Origin: CALMAK01 sp964392265
GTDB taxonomy: Bacteria; Patescibacteriota; Saccharimonadia; Saccharimonadales; Saccharimonadaceae
Length of the DNA stretch: 64,000 nt
NCBI GenBank assembly: GCA_964392265.1
Contig: CAYMOS010000001.1
Span: 62,001-126,000 of the forward strand
Direction of reading: 5' to 3'
How positions within the stretch are numbered: the first letter of the stretch is position 1; every line of letters begins with the position of its first letter. The translations under genes and the position numbers were made by a program. This document shows, in pieces, positions 16,654-25,126 of this stretch. The notes beneath the pieces were generated by a model. The model was not told the DNA's origin. It saw only the letters and a list, made by a program, of their open reading frames with translations, and made no database searches.

Positions 16654-17366
16654 TACCGTTCACCCTCTTCAGTCACCAAAAAACTCTTGATCTCATCACT
16701 GTCCAAAAACTTTGCAATTTCATCGTCTGTAGTTGCATAGAATTCATCTAAAGTATGCTGCCTGATCATTTGACGGGTTAATTGATGGGTGCTTAGTTTC
16801 TCTTCTAGAAAACCCTCCAACGAAGCCCACTCGTTTTCTTCTCGTACATAGTTTAGAAAAGGAAGCTTACTGTAAATTCGTAAAATTGTTTCATACTCTG
16901 AGATTTGACTATCCGCACTCGATTCTGCGTATGAGCTAAAGCCTTCTTGCAACTTTGCAGATAAGTTTTGGGCGATATCAACTGAGCTTAGTTTCACTAT
17001 CTCTTGGATCGAATCTGTCGTATAGGGTAGTACGTATTTTCTAAAGCCAAATGTATTCTCTTCCACTTTCAGAATAATATTCTTAGCCTCATCGATATCA
17101 ATTGAGCTCTCAACTCTATGACAAATTATTAACGAAGTGTCCTTAAGTGCATTTGAATTACTCTTACAAGCCAAGTCAAATTGATCCATTACAGAGTGGG
17201 TTATGTCAGAGTTCTCAAAAGCATTTAAATCACCCGTGCTATACGGAGCAACTATCACTACATCTTTTAGCATTTCGGATTCATATGTATAAATACCTAT
17301 TTCCGGTATGCTGCTGAGCGCCTTGTATCCATTCGCCTCAAGAAGTTTAACTACTATATCTTCCAC
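16653..17366 (-). CDS. Probable middle component of an ABC-three-component system
   Basis: A 237-residue acidic protein with no clear catalytic motif. The N-terminal half has alternating strands and helices (DVVIVAPYSTGDLNAF, TSLIICHRVE), and the C-terminal half is helical. By position, between the nuclease-like gene and the ABC ATPase and tightly coupled to both (5-base gap upstream, overlap downstream), it matches the short middle component of ABC-3C loci, which is thought to link the ATPase to the effector. The assignment rests on context rather than sequence. ATG at 17366 is taken as the start. Confidence 0.55.
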   Translation of the reverse strand: MEDIVVKLLEANGYKALSSIPEIGIYTYESEMLKDVVIVAPYSTGDLNAFENSDITHSVMDQFDLACKSNSNALKDTSLIICHRVESSIDIDEAKNIILKVEENTFGFRKYVLPYTTDSIQEIVKLSSVDIAQNLSAKLQEGFSSYAESSADSQISEYETILRIYSKLPFLNYVREENEWASLEGFLEEKLSTHQLTRQMIRQHTLDEFYATTDDEIAKFLDSDEIKSFLVTEEGER

Positions 17367-17371
17367 AATCT

Positions 17372-18670
17372 CTACTCTCCATTAATCTCACTAACAGCCC
17401 TATCGACAGACACAAACTCCAAAGGTGCCGGCTCAATAATGTCATATACTTTCTTTCCTGCGATGAAAGATGTTAGGAGCTCTTCACCCAGAAGTTCATC
17501 AAAGTTTGCATCCAAAAATTCGTTAACAATCTTTGCCTTTTTAAATGTTAATGCGACATCCTTATCTAACAAAGCTTGCACAATTCTTTCAGTTTGCCAC
17601 TTATTTGTTCCTTGCTGAGCATCGTCATTACCCTGCTTCATTTCATTAATGACTGTAAGAATATAAGACGAACCATCAACATTATACTGAACGCAGTTAG
17701 ATTCATATTCGCGACTTTCAATCTTGCTTAGCGTAGCATAAACTACTTTTTTAATACCGTTGCTGTTTACATCTAAAAACCTGCTGTTGTTTATATGGAG
17801 GTAGCGCAAACTTGCGAGAAGAGAATCGTTGTTTAGTGTAGTAAGATCTTGGATATATTTAACAACTCGGATTCTCTCTATGTCAGTAAATGTAGGCAAA
17901 TCTTCCCGTTCACCAATAAAATCGTCGGCGTATTCTAATATACTTCTGCGGTTCCTGTCGGCATCGTAAGCGGCTATACCTTCAGGTTGAGAAGTAGCAA
18001 TTTGCAACTCTTCTAAATTATATTCAGCGAAAGATTTTGTATGGTGAGCAACGCTTATTCTAGCTTGCAGGTTATGCTGTAATTCCTTCCAAACTAATGA
18101 TGCTTCAGCACCACTTTTACCGGTAGCCTTTTGGATCTCTAATACCGCCAGTGTCATTAGCTCGTCATTCGAGCTTGTTGAGTTAGAGAAATCACAATAC
18201 TTTTTAGGCGAACTGTCTTCGTTTTCAGGCGGATACTCATACAATTGAATACCATAGTCATTTTGCCAGCTAGTTATATTTAAGTCTCTTATGACATGGA
18301 TAAAACGACCGCCTTCTGGCACGCCATCCTCATTGAATCCATCCTCCATGAGGGGACTTCCGTCATCATTAGTCATCAGCTCATCCTTAGAATTCTTCTT
18401 TTGATGACGAGTAAAGACGTGAGAATACTTTGAAAATGCAGTCGAGTTATACGCTTTCACCTGATGTCTAGATATAATTTCAATGGATTCTTCGTCGATT
18501 TCATGAATAATCTGAAAATCCTCGCCAAGCTCAAATATCAATTTCCACTTACCAAGATCTTGAATTCCAGCCGTTTTTAACCTATTAAGCTCACGTAAAC
18601 CGACAAATAGACCAACCCTACCTTGATGGTTGTAGCCGCTCCATATTGACGTAGCGCCGTTTAAAGTCAC
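17372..18670 (-). CDS. Probable ABC-3C effector protein with N-terminal DUF4297/Cap4-like nuclease domain
   Basis: A 432-residue protein. The N-terminal part has the pattern of PD-(D/E)xK nucleases of the DUF4297/Cap4 type: helix SGYNHQGRVGLFVGLREL (11-28), then FELGEDFQI (46-54) and RHQVKAYN (68-75), supplying E/D and Q-x-K. The rest is helical and acidic and could be the C-terminal domain that defines ABC-3C partners. The start is GTG at 18670 with AAGAG about 6 bases upstream, and a TATAAT box lies about 36 bases before it. It heads the operon with the middle and ATPase genes. The role proposed is DNA cleavage in phage or plasmid defence, inferred from family context only. Confidence 0.6.
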   Translation of the reverse strand: MTLNGATSIWSGYNHQGRVGLFVGLRELNRLKTAGIQDLGKWKLIFELGEDFQIIHEIDEESIEIISRHQVKAYNSTAFSKYSHVFTRHQKKNSKDELMTNDDGSPLMEDGFNEDGVPEGGRFIHVIRDLNITSWQNDYGIQLYEYPPENEDSSPKKYCDFSNSTSSNDELMTLAVLEIQKATGKSGAEASLVWKELQHNLQARISVAHHTKSFAEYNLEELQIATSQPEGIAAYDADRNRRSILEYADDFIGEREDLPTFTDIERIRVVKYIQDLTTLNNDSLLASLRYLHINNSRFLDVNSNGIKKVVYATLSKIESREYESNCVQYNVDGSSYILTVINEMKQGNDDAQQGTNKWQTERIVQALLDKDVALTFKKAKIVNEFLDANFDELLGEELLTSFIAGKKVYDIIEPAPLEFVSVDRAVSEINGE

Positions 18671-18705
18671 GATAGTCTCTTAATGTTTTTTGACATGTTG
18701 TTTTA

Positions 18706-18711
18706 ATTATA
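18706..18711 (-). promoter_or_regulatory. -10 box of the ABC-3C-like operon
   Basis: TATAAT on the minus strand, 35 bases upstream of the GTG at 18670. No convincing -35 at 17 bases. The leader carries an AAGAG Shine-Dalgarno. Confidence 0.5.
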
Positions 18712-18731
18712 TGACAAATACGATCTATTGG

Positions 18732-19192
18732 TTACAAGTTCAACTGTTTTTTAAAATATTCAGTTACTTCTTGTTCTGTAAAAACATAATCATTAAAAGA
18801 TACTTTCAATCGAACATTTGAAGGACTGTACTGGGAAATCTCACTAGATGGCATTGATTGACTACCACTGCCAAACACAAATGTGCGCCACCCAACCTTT
18901 AAACTTTCGGATTTGCTTTGAATGGCATTTGCCTTTTCGTATGCAGACTCATAATCATTGATAGATTTATCACATTTCTGTTTAGTTTCGTTCCGAAACT
19001 TTGCTCAACCGGCTTCATAGTTTCAGAGCTGACTCGCGGATCGTTAAAATATTTGCTCATTAACGCAAGCTCAACATCAATCAATCCTGAAGTGCCATAG
19101 TTTACCGAATTGTAGCATCAAGCATACTGCTCAGTATTTTTTGCAAGATAAGCCTTACTAAGCGTGTAGTCGCGCATATCATCAGAACTCAT
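18732..19192 (-). pseudogene. Broken gene: internal stop and frameshift
   Basis: The minus strand starts MSSDDMRDYTLSKAYLAKN, hits a TGA after 24 codons, continues in the same frame (CYNSVNYGTSGLIDVELALM) to about residue 70, then the protein-like sequence moves to another frame: SINDYESAYEKANAIQSKSE, then VGWRTFVFGSGSQSM, ending FTEQEVTEYFKKQLNL at a TAA. One stop and one frameshift in about 150 codons mark an inactivated gene. I do not recognise the family. It lies directly upstream of the ABC-3C-like operon and may be a decayed member of it or older cargo. Confidence 0.7.
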
Positions 19193-19479
19193 AGCATCAC
19201 TCGGGAACATAAATAATAGTCGGGCAACAACCAAAATTTTGGATTAAGCTCATTTCAGTGACAGGCCTAGGAACCAGGTCACCTTCTCGGCCGCTTGCTT
19301 CCCTCGGGCTGGACAGGTCGGTGCTCGAACTAAATTGCAGGGGTAAAAATGAAAGAACCGCCCTTTTGGACGGTTCCAACATTTTGTACCCTTTGAGATC
19401 GACTCAAAATTCTTACTTGAGTAAGGAGTTAAAGAGAAACCGATCATAGAACTCGGTCATCTATTTTAACTGCTTGCTC
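19193..19479. other. Gene-free stretch between the broken gene and the internal attachment site
   Basis: About 290 bases. It holds a locally GC-rich patch (about 19258-19345) in an AT-rich island and one minus-strand terminator. Several short open frames exist but none has start signals or protein-like content. The left unit's recombinase would be expected to end here, but no recognisable part of one is left. Confidence 0.5.
19345..19376 (-). terminator. Rho-independent terminator
   Basis: GAACCGTCC and GGGCGGTTC with an AAAA loop and one mismatch, followed on the minus strand by TTTCATTTTT. It would end transcripts coming from the HD gene operon across the internal attachment site. Confidence 0.8.
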
Positions 19480-19486
19480 TGGCTCC
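19480..19486. other. Internal attachment site (TGGCTCC) separating two island units
   Basis: TGGCTCC is identical to the tRNA-Asn end at 32301-32307, and its first six bases also occur at 13121-13126. The sequence to its right continues the recombinase reading frame with a new tail. It is therefore best read as the left end of the recombinase-bearing unit. Confidence 0.65.
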
Positions 19487-19590
19487 CTCTAGTGGACGAG
19501 CTTAGAACTAATAGCCGTGACTATGATGAACATAGACTTGAAGAGGTTAAGCGCGTTGTTTATGAGTATCAAGAGTCTACCTATGCCTGA
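19480..19590 (+). pseudogene. Detached C-terminal coding end of the serine recombinase (attL arm)
   Basis: From the TGGCTCC core the plus strand reads WLPLVDELRTN, continues through EHRLEEVKRVVYEYQESTYA and stops at TGA 19588-19590. There is no start codon. In the recombinase gene at 30801 the same core is read in the same frame (NWL), but the tRNA gene then supplies the last residues. If the unit circularises by joining the two cores, this segment would replace the tRNA-derived tail and lengthen the recombinase by about 20 residues. It overlaps the HD gene end by 14 bases on the opposite strand. Confidence 0.6.
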
Positions 19591-20152
19591 TTAGGCCCAA
19601 CTCCCTGCAAGCTTTAATAACATCCTCGAAGGTTTCTACTTCACTAGAGTCACCTTGCTTAGAAGCTTCGAATAGCTTTTGAGCAGTGCCTGTAAGAGAT
19701 TTTGATACGTCCAACCGCAGGTAGGACTCGTTCATATCACCTAGCCTCACTCGATCCAAACCGTCAGCGTCTTTGAGCACCTTCAGCTCTGTCGTCATTA
19801 CTGGAGCTTCGCTGTCAGATAATGAGTGCCAGTGAACAATATACGTAGCGATATCTAGTGTCTCTGGTGTAAGGACATTTGCCAGGTTGTCTTTCATCCA
19901 CTTTGCTGAATTCATACCGTGACCTGGGTCCTCGAAATCGTTCACTCTTCCAACATCGTGTGCCATTGCTGCGTAGCGTACGGCCTCACGGTTTATGGAT
20001 ACTCCTCGCTTATCTAGTAGGTTGCATATTAATTCTTGTAGTATAAACACTCTCGTCAAATGGCCAACGCCGTGATCGTAACTAGGGTGCTTGAGCCACT
20101 CTCTTTTAGGTTCAAAATTACGTAATAATCCTGCTGGTATTTTATGCTGCAT
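19577..20152 (-). CDS. HD-domain phosphohydrolase
   Basis: A 191-residue single-domain HD protein. The metal ligands are visible as HGVGHLTRVF, AHDVGR and the later KDADGLDRVRLGD, with a further H in IVHWHSLSD. Such enzymes hydrolyse nucleotides or cyclic nucleotides or act as phosphatases; the substrate is not predictable. The ATG at 20152 overlaps the end of the DUF5681-like gene, so the two are translationally coupled. The pair lies at the left edge of the recombinase-bearing unit. Confidence 0.85.
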   Translation of the reverse strand: MQHKIPAGLLRNFEPKREWLKHPSYDHGVGHLTRVFILQELICNLLDKRGVSINREAVRYAAMAHDVGRVNDFEDPGHGMNSAKWMKDNLANVLTPETLDIATYIVHWHSLSDSEAPVMTTELKVLKDADGLDRVRLGDMNESYLRLDVSKSLTGTAQKLFEASKQGDSSEVETFEDVIKACRELGLIRHR

Positions 20153-20627
20153 CAAGAAAATCCTCTGGTGTGGTAGGTAGCACGAATCGTTTAGCTAGAG
20201 GTGGTCCAGCCTCCCCTCCACCAACAGTGGTAGTACTATCGGTCTTGCGGCCATAAACGTAATACATAAGACTATCAAACTCTTTAGAGCTCACTTTGAG
20301 CCTCCCGCTGTCTTCTCTATCTACCTCAAATAAATTTGCAAGTCGTTCACTCACAAAAATATCACCAATCTTTGCATCGAGGTTGGCAATAACATTCTCA
20401 TCATTTATTTGTGTCAGGAACTCACCGACTGTCATATCTGCAAACATCTTCTCGAGCTTAGCACGCGGTGTGTTCTCTTTTTTCCACGAGCCATTGCTAC
20501 GACGCTCGGGGTTGGTGTGGAAGCCAGCTTTTGGTGTATTACCACGAACAAACCTACCTCGCGCATCACGCCCCTGCACCGCTTGCTTTGTAGCGGCGTC
20601 GCCTCTGTAGTCACTGTTGCTGTTCAT
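20142..20627 (-). CDS. DUF5681-like (phage-associated) protein
   Basis: A 161-residue protein. Residues about 19-52 (RDARGRFVRGNTPKAGFHTN and then ERRSNGSWKKEN) resemble the basic DUF5681 segment common in phage and prophage proteins near terminase genes. The rest is helical and acidic. The ATG lies exactly 6 bases after a TAGAAT box, giving a leaderless mRNA. It is followed without a gap by the HD gene. It may be a phage-derived DNA-binding protein kept by the island. Confidence 0.6.
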   Translation of the reverse strand: MNSNSDYRGDAATKQAVQGRDARGRFVRGNTPKAGFHTNPERRSNGSWKKENTPRAKLEKMFADMTVGEFLTQINDENVIANLDAKIGDIFVSERLANLFEVDREDSGRLKVSSKEFDSLMYYVYGRKTDSTTTVGGGEAGPPLAKRFVLPTTPEDFLDAA

Positions 20628-20633
20628 ACTACT

Positions 20634-20639
20634 ATTCTA
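20634..20639 (-). promoter_or_regulatory. -10 box of the DUF5681-HD operon (leaderless architecture)
   Basis: TAGAAT, 6 bases (AGTAGT), ATG. The same AGTAGT-ATG context follows the -10 box of manC. Confidence 0.5.
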
Positions 20640-20796
20640 ATGTAAGTATGAGCAAAAAAGCTGGTTGATTTAATCTCAGCAGGGGCCTGAGGGTATGACA
20701 CAAAATTTGATCTGATAAAGTTGTTATATATTGAGCAGCTTGCTGTGTTTCGTGACTAATACAATATAAATCGTTGCTGTTACGTACCGCCCTCCA

Positions 20797-21888
20797 CTAG
20801 CAGAGATTATTATTCTCTATAAAATTCTCAAGATTATATTTATCTTCTATGTTGTCTTCAGCAATTGATATATATCTAACCACCTCACATTTCTCATTCA
20901 CCCAGAAGCTAGATGCGTTCCAGGTCTCAATAGATATCTTATCCTTATGTCCAATCAGAATGATTCTATTTTTCACCTGCTTAGGCACTCCATCGCAAGC
21001 AAATTCAGTTTTAACATATATTGCATACACCCGACTAGATATAGAGACGTCTATCAATGTCTCATTGATAGGAATGGCATAGGCTGACCGTCCTGGCGTA
21101 TCAACCGTTATCGAATATTCGTGAAAAATAGAAGGTTTATCTTCAGGTGGAATCGGGTATTTAGAGCCAAACCACTGACCAGCATCTATAGGTTCGTCCA
21201 GCAACGGCCTAAACTCCTTATCTAAGAGGATAGCCTCAGCTTCTAAGTAATACTCTGTGATTAACCGTGTTGGATCAGGGTCTACCTCTATACCAAGCTT
21301 AATTGATTTTAGCCTATCGACCTCAAGCAGTACTGCATCGACGGAGATATTAGTTGCTCTATCGTTCGAGAGATATAAGCTTCTAACTATTGGAGCAGGT
21401 ATTCTCTCGCTATGCGTTCCTATTCTTTGGAAGTATTCTCTGGCTATATCTTTCTTGCGATCGTATTTTGATCGTGCCGCAACCCTATAGGGTATAACAC
21501 TACCTTTTGGGACGTAAATTAACGCAAAATCCTCGTCATCCAAGCCGATGCATTGTTTTATCTTAATTCCCGAAAGCTGCGGCTCAACTAAGTGACGAAT
21601 GTTATTATCAAGCCACCCATAAAGATCCTGGGTATCATTTTTTATCTTCAAATCCTCATCAACACCAACTGCAATTACACCAGAGTCGGTATTTGCGAAA
21701 GCTGAGATCTCCTTAGCTATTAGGAGTTTAAAATCACCAGCCTCTACTGGCTTAACATTATCGTCGTTTAAATCTAAATGAACACTTTTTAACTCAACAT
21801 TAGAACCTTCAACACCGCCCAAACCTTCTAGGCACTCCTTTAATTCTTGAAGTGAAGTAACTCTCTCGTAAAGATCTACAGGGTTCAT
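20797..21888 (-). CDS. AlbA_2 (Schlafen-like) domain protein
   Basis: A 363-residue protein. The N-terminal domain has the AlbA_2 pattern: VELKSVHLDL, then AKEISAFANTDSGVIAVGVD and later REYFQRIGTHSERIP. The domain occurs in Schlafen-type and RNA/DNA-binding proteins and is frequent in defence islands. The C-terminal part (about 195-363) is a strand-rich domain I cannot name. The ATG at 21888 is preferred over an upstream TTG because GAGGGG lies about 13 bases before it. It follows the methyltransferase gene after 7 bases and is probably the last gene of that operon. Confidence 0.75.
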   Translation of the reverse strand: MNPVDLYERVTSLQELKECLEGLGGVEGSNVELKSVHLDLNDDNVKPVEAGDFKLLIAKEISAFANTDSGVIAVGVDEDLKIKNDTQDLYGWLDNNIRHLVEPQLSGIKIKQCIGLDDEDFALIYVPKGSVIPYRVAARSKYDRKKDIAREYFQRIGTHSERIPAPIVRSLYLSNDRATNISVDAVLLEVDRLKSIKLGIEVDPDPTRLITEYYLEAEAILLDKEFRPLLDEPIDAGQWFGSKYPIPPEDKPSIFHEYSITVDTPGRSAYAIPINETLIDVSISSRVYAIYVKTEFACDGVPKQVKNRIILIGHKDKISIETWNASSFWVNEKCEVVRYISIAEDNIEDKYNLENFIENNNLC

Positions 21889-21895
21889 AGTAAGG

Positions 21896-24800
21896 CTACA
21901 GCCCCTCAATCAACTTTATCTCTTCTGGAGTCAAATCGTACATTCCATAAACTATCTGGTTAATCTGATCTTCTATGTGGGCAATATCTGTTGTTATGTC
22001 GCCAGATCTAAGGGCTATCGCCTCACTCACTAGGTCCTCAATGGATTTCACTATTGCTTCACTGAAGCTAGAAGCCTGTGGCACTGGAAGATGTTGCATC
22101 ATTGCCTTCTGCATCATATACCCGCCCTGATCTAGCTTATCGATATAGCAATCTATAACTTTCCACCCAAGTTTCGAGTTAATAAAGCCCAGAAAGAACA
22201 ACGGGTTTGACATATCCATCATAAAAACAGTTTTATCTAAATAGGCACTGGCTGGCTTAAGATTAAAACGTGGAAAATTTGGATTTCCTGTTCGGTGAAT
22301 TCGCATAGTCTCAGGCCACATTACTTTTTCAGTTTCAAATTCATCATAATACGCACAGCGTCTAAGGTTCCACCAGCTCTTACCTTGGTCGTCTCTTTTG
22401 TATAGGCCCTTACCTTTAGTTTTGACTTCTTCAAATTTGTCGCCAATTGACTTTAGGTGATTATATACAGCTGGATATTCGTTTTTAATATCCTTATCGT
22501 AGCCAGTTGCTAATATGTATTTCCCATTCAGGTCGACTGCATACCTTTTTATATCCTTGCCTCTAATTAGCGGCTTGATGATATCTCTACTATTTGCATC
22601 TTCGGCTATCAAACGATTCCTTATTTCCTCGTCAATAATAAATGCGTCGTTAAATCCCGTAAGTACACCACGGTATATATCAACATCCCAATCCTTAAGC
22701 GGAGTGCCGACTTTCTCAATTTTTGCTTTGAGCTCTGATTCAGACCCGTCGCCAATAAACCAATTTTTAGACGAAAAGCCAGTTAAGGATGTCGAATTTT
22801 TGGCGAAGTATTCCGCTATAGAGTCATCCTTCTTGTAATCATTTTTGAAGTGAGCGGCTTGCAGGTTCTGCTGATTAGACCGATTCTCTATAAGCAAGAT
22901 ATTAGTATCGACAGTTGCACTCTCAAATACCTTAAAACCACCAAAATCAATCAGCTTAATCGGATTCTTACTTGCAAAGTATTTACGAGTTCTTTCACCA
23001 TAACCAGCACGCATCCACTTATTGCTTGTAATGTAGCAGAGTAACCCAGAATCTTTCTTAGTTAGCTCTAGGCCGCGCTCGTAAAATATACTATAGATAT
23101 CGCCAGTACGAGCGAAGGTTTCATACCCCATACCTTGATACATATTTGCGAGTAGTCCACCATTCTTTTGCAACTGAACATAGGGCGGGTTACCGATTAC
23201 AAGATCAAACGGAGACTTACTCTTAAGTCCAAACATCAACTTAGCATCAAAGAATGTAGCTTCCGAATGAACATTAAACGGCCTAAATGAATTAAGCTGC
23301 CTCTGAAGTTCGGTCTCTTGGTCAAGCAGACTGGTCTGACTAAGTTGAGATGCCTGTTTATTAAACTCTTGTCGCAAGGCCGCTTTCTCCTGCTTGTCGG
23401 TGGTATTGAAATATTTGCCAATCACCCATTGCATCTTTGAGCGGACCTTATCGAACTTGTCATCACCAAATTGAACATCTCGACTAAGCGGAATCAGTGA
23501 GTTTGCAACTACAAACTTAAAGTCGAGGTTTGGCAGTGGCTTGAAGTCACTTGGGTTTTTGTTGCTATCTACCACGATAGATAGCCACGCTCGGAGCCTC
23601 GATATTTCTACCGCCATCGGCTCTATGTCTACACCATAGATGTTTTCTTCAATAATCTTTAGCTTGGTAAGATACGGATCAAAGCGAGACTCAAGTCGCT
23701 CATAGGTCTTAAGGATGATCTGGAGCATACCCATTGGGAATGCACCTGATCCACAAGCAGGGTCCAAAACCTTGAGCTCATCAAGTGCTGTAATCACCAT
23801 CTGCGGAACAGTGTTACGATTTGCTTCTCCCCATAGATTACGCTTGGAGTTACTATGACTAAGCTCCCACTCGGCGTCAGGAATGTCCAACAGCTTATCG
23901 ACACCTTCGTTCCAGGCAGGGTTATCAAGCTTTGTGTACAGATACTGACGAAGAGACTCCCTGCTCATATAGCTAACGATCTCACGAGGCGTGTAGAAGG
24001 CTCCCTTTGCCTTGCGAGCTTGATCACCCGTCTCAGTCAGCTGTGTGGCGAGAAGACTCTCAAACACCCGCCCTAGCATCTCAGGATCAATCGCAACCTG
24101 CTCGTATTCTGGGCTAGATTCGTCGGTAGTGAAGTTGTACTGCTCTAGGTGCTCATAGAGACTCTTGAAGTAACCCGTAGGGAATGAGACTTTACGGTCA
24201 GCCCAGTCGTTATCGTGAGCCTCGAATAGGCCTCCATTTAGGTATGGCGTCACTTTGTCCTTGCGAGCTGAATCATTTACGGGGGTGTTTAACGTATAGA
24301 AAAAGAGTTGCTTGAGGCTGTCGTCGTAATAGTCTGTCGAGCTTTTTGATTCAATATCAAAATAGCCAAATGACTCATCGATGATATGTTTTTTACGCAA
24401 GAACCACACAAACAGCAATCGCCCTAGTAGACGGCTGGTGAATAGTTTTGAGTCTTCTTTGTCATAGCCTTCTGAGATAAGATGGTTTATTAGGATAGTG
24501 AAGTGCTCTGCAATACCTGCATAGAACCTCTTATTAACTTCACTGAGAGCCAGTGCGTCCCAGATAGTCTGATGAATTTGAGACTTAGCGGGTAGGTCAA
24601 ACGCACCCTTGATCGACTTAAATATATCTGACTGCGTATTTGATAGCCTACCCTCAAGTTCAAGGACACGAAGATTGTTTTTACTGGTTACGACCACGAG
24701 TAGGGAGTTGGTGTCGTGAGATAAAAAGAAGTCTAAGCCAACTTTATAGCTGTCATCCTTCTGATTAAGTTCGGAGTCTTCCCAGTTATCGGTAATGGCC

Positions 24801-25126
24801 GTACCAGCCGCAATACGAGCTTTGGTGGCCGAATCACTAAGCCAATAAAAATGAACTTCCACATTGATGCTGTCGTATAGCTTAAGGGCCACTCGATCGT
24901 CTGCAAAATAAGGATGAGGAGTGAACCAGCTCTCTATTTTGTGGTTCGGGAACTTACTTGCCGATACGGCATTGTCTAAAGCATCTTCACCATAAGCTAG
25001 CCCCGAAGCGTTTGGTGATAAAACCTTAATTACCTCATTGGCCGACTCTATAGCTATATCAAGAGACTTGCGATGATCTGGTTCATCGTATAGTTGTTTT
25101 AGCTTGGTATTTAAGTCTGAAAACAT
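21896..25126 (-). CDS. Eco57I-type N6-adenine DNA methyltransferase / restriction subunit
   Basis: A 1076-residue protein. The adenine methyltransferase core has motif I (DPACGSGAFP, about 452-461), GVDIEPMAVEISRLR and motif IV NPPY (about 645). After the core come regions typical of Eco57I/PglX-like target recognition (FGGFKVFESATVDTNILLIE, then the RGVLTGFN and KPLIRGKDIKRY segments). The N-terminal 350 residues may carry a degenerate nuclease or interaction domain, without a motif I can fix. Its ATG overlaps the stop of the PLD-helicase gene as TAATG with AGGAGG just upstream. It should mark self DNA, or methylate and cut with its partner. Confidence 0.85.
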   Translation of the reverse strand: MFSDLNTKLKQLYDEPDHRKSLDIAIESANEVIKVLSPNASGLAYGEDALDNAVSASKFPNHKIESWFTPHPYFADDRVALKLYDSINVEVHFYWLSDSATKARIAAGTAITDNWEDSELNQKDDSYKVGLDFFLSHDTNSLLVVVTSKNNLRVLELEGRLSNTQSDIFKSIKGAFDLPAKSQIHQTIWDALALSEVNKRFYAGIAEHFTILINHLISEGYDKEDSKLFTSRLLGRLLFVWFLRKKHIIDESFGYFDIESKSSTDYYDDSLKQLFFYTLNTPVNDSARKDKVTPYLNGGLFEAHDNDWADRKVSFPTGYFKSLYEHLEQYNFTTDESSPEYEQVAIDPEMLGRVFESLLATQLTETGDQARKAKGAFYTPREIVSYMSRESLRQYLYTKLDNPAWNEGVDKLLDIPDAEWELSHSNSKRNLWGEANRNTVPQMVITALDELKVLDPACGSGAFPMGMLQIILKTYERLESRFDPYLTKLKIIEENIYGVDIEPMAVEISRLRAWLSIVVDSNKNPSDFKPLPNLDFKFVVANSLIPLSRDVQFGDDKFDKVRSKMQWVIGKYFNTTDKQEKAALRQEFNKQASQLSQTSLLDQETELQRQLNSFRPFNVHSEATFFDAKLMFGLKSKSPFDLVIGNPPYVQLQKNGGLLANMYQGMGYETFARTGDIYSIFYERGLELTKKDSGLLCYITSNKWMRAGYGERTRKYFASKNPIKLIDFGGFKVFESATVDTNILLIENRSNQQNLQAAHFKNDYKKDDSIAEYFAKNSTSLTGFSSKNWFIGDGSESELKAKIEKVGTPLKDWDVDIYRGVLTGFNDAFIIDEEIRNRLIAEDANSRDIIKPLIRGKDIKRYAVDLNGKYILATGYDKDIKNEYPAVYNHLKSIGDKFEEVKTKGKGLYKRDDQGKSWWNLRRCAYYDEFETEKVMWPETMRIHRTGNPNFPRFNLKPASAYLDKTVFMMDMSNPLFFLGFINSKLGWKVIDCYIDKLDQGGYMMQKAMMQHLPVPQASSFSEAIVKSIEDLVSEAIALRSGDITTDIAHIEDQINQIVYGMYDLTPEEIKLIEGL

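Noticed and set aside
19197..19447. Overlapping minus-strand frames of about 60-65 codons in the GC-rich patch
   Set aside because: Several frames are open because the patch lacks stops; none has a ribosome site, and a terminator lies within them.
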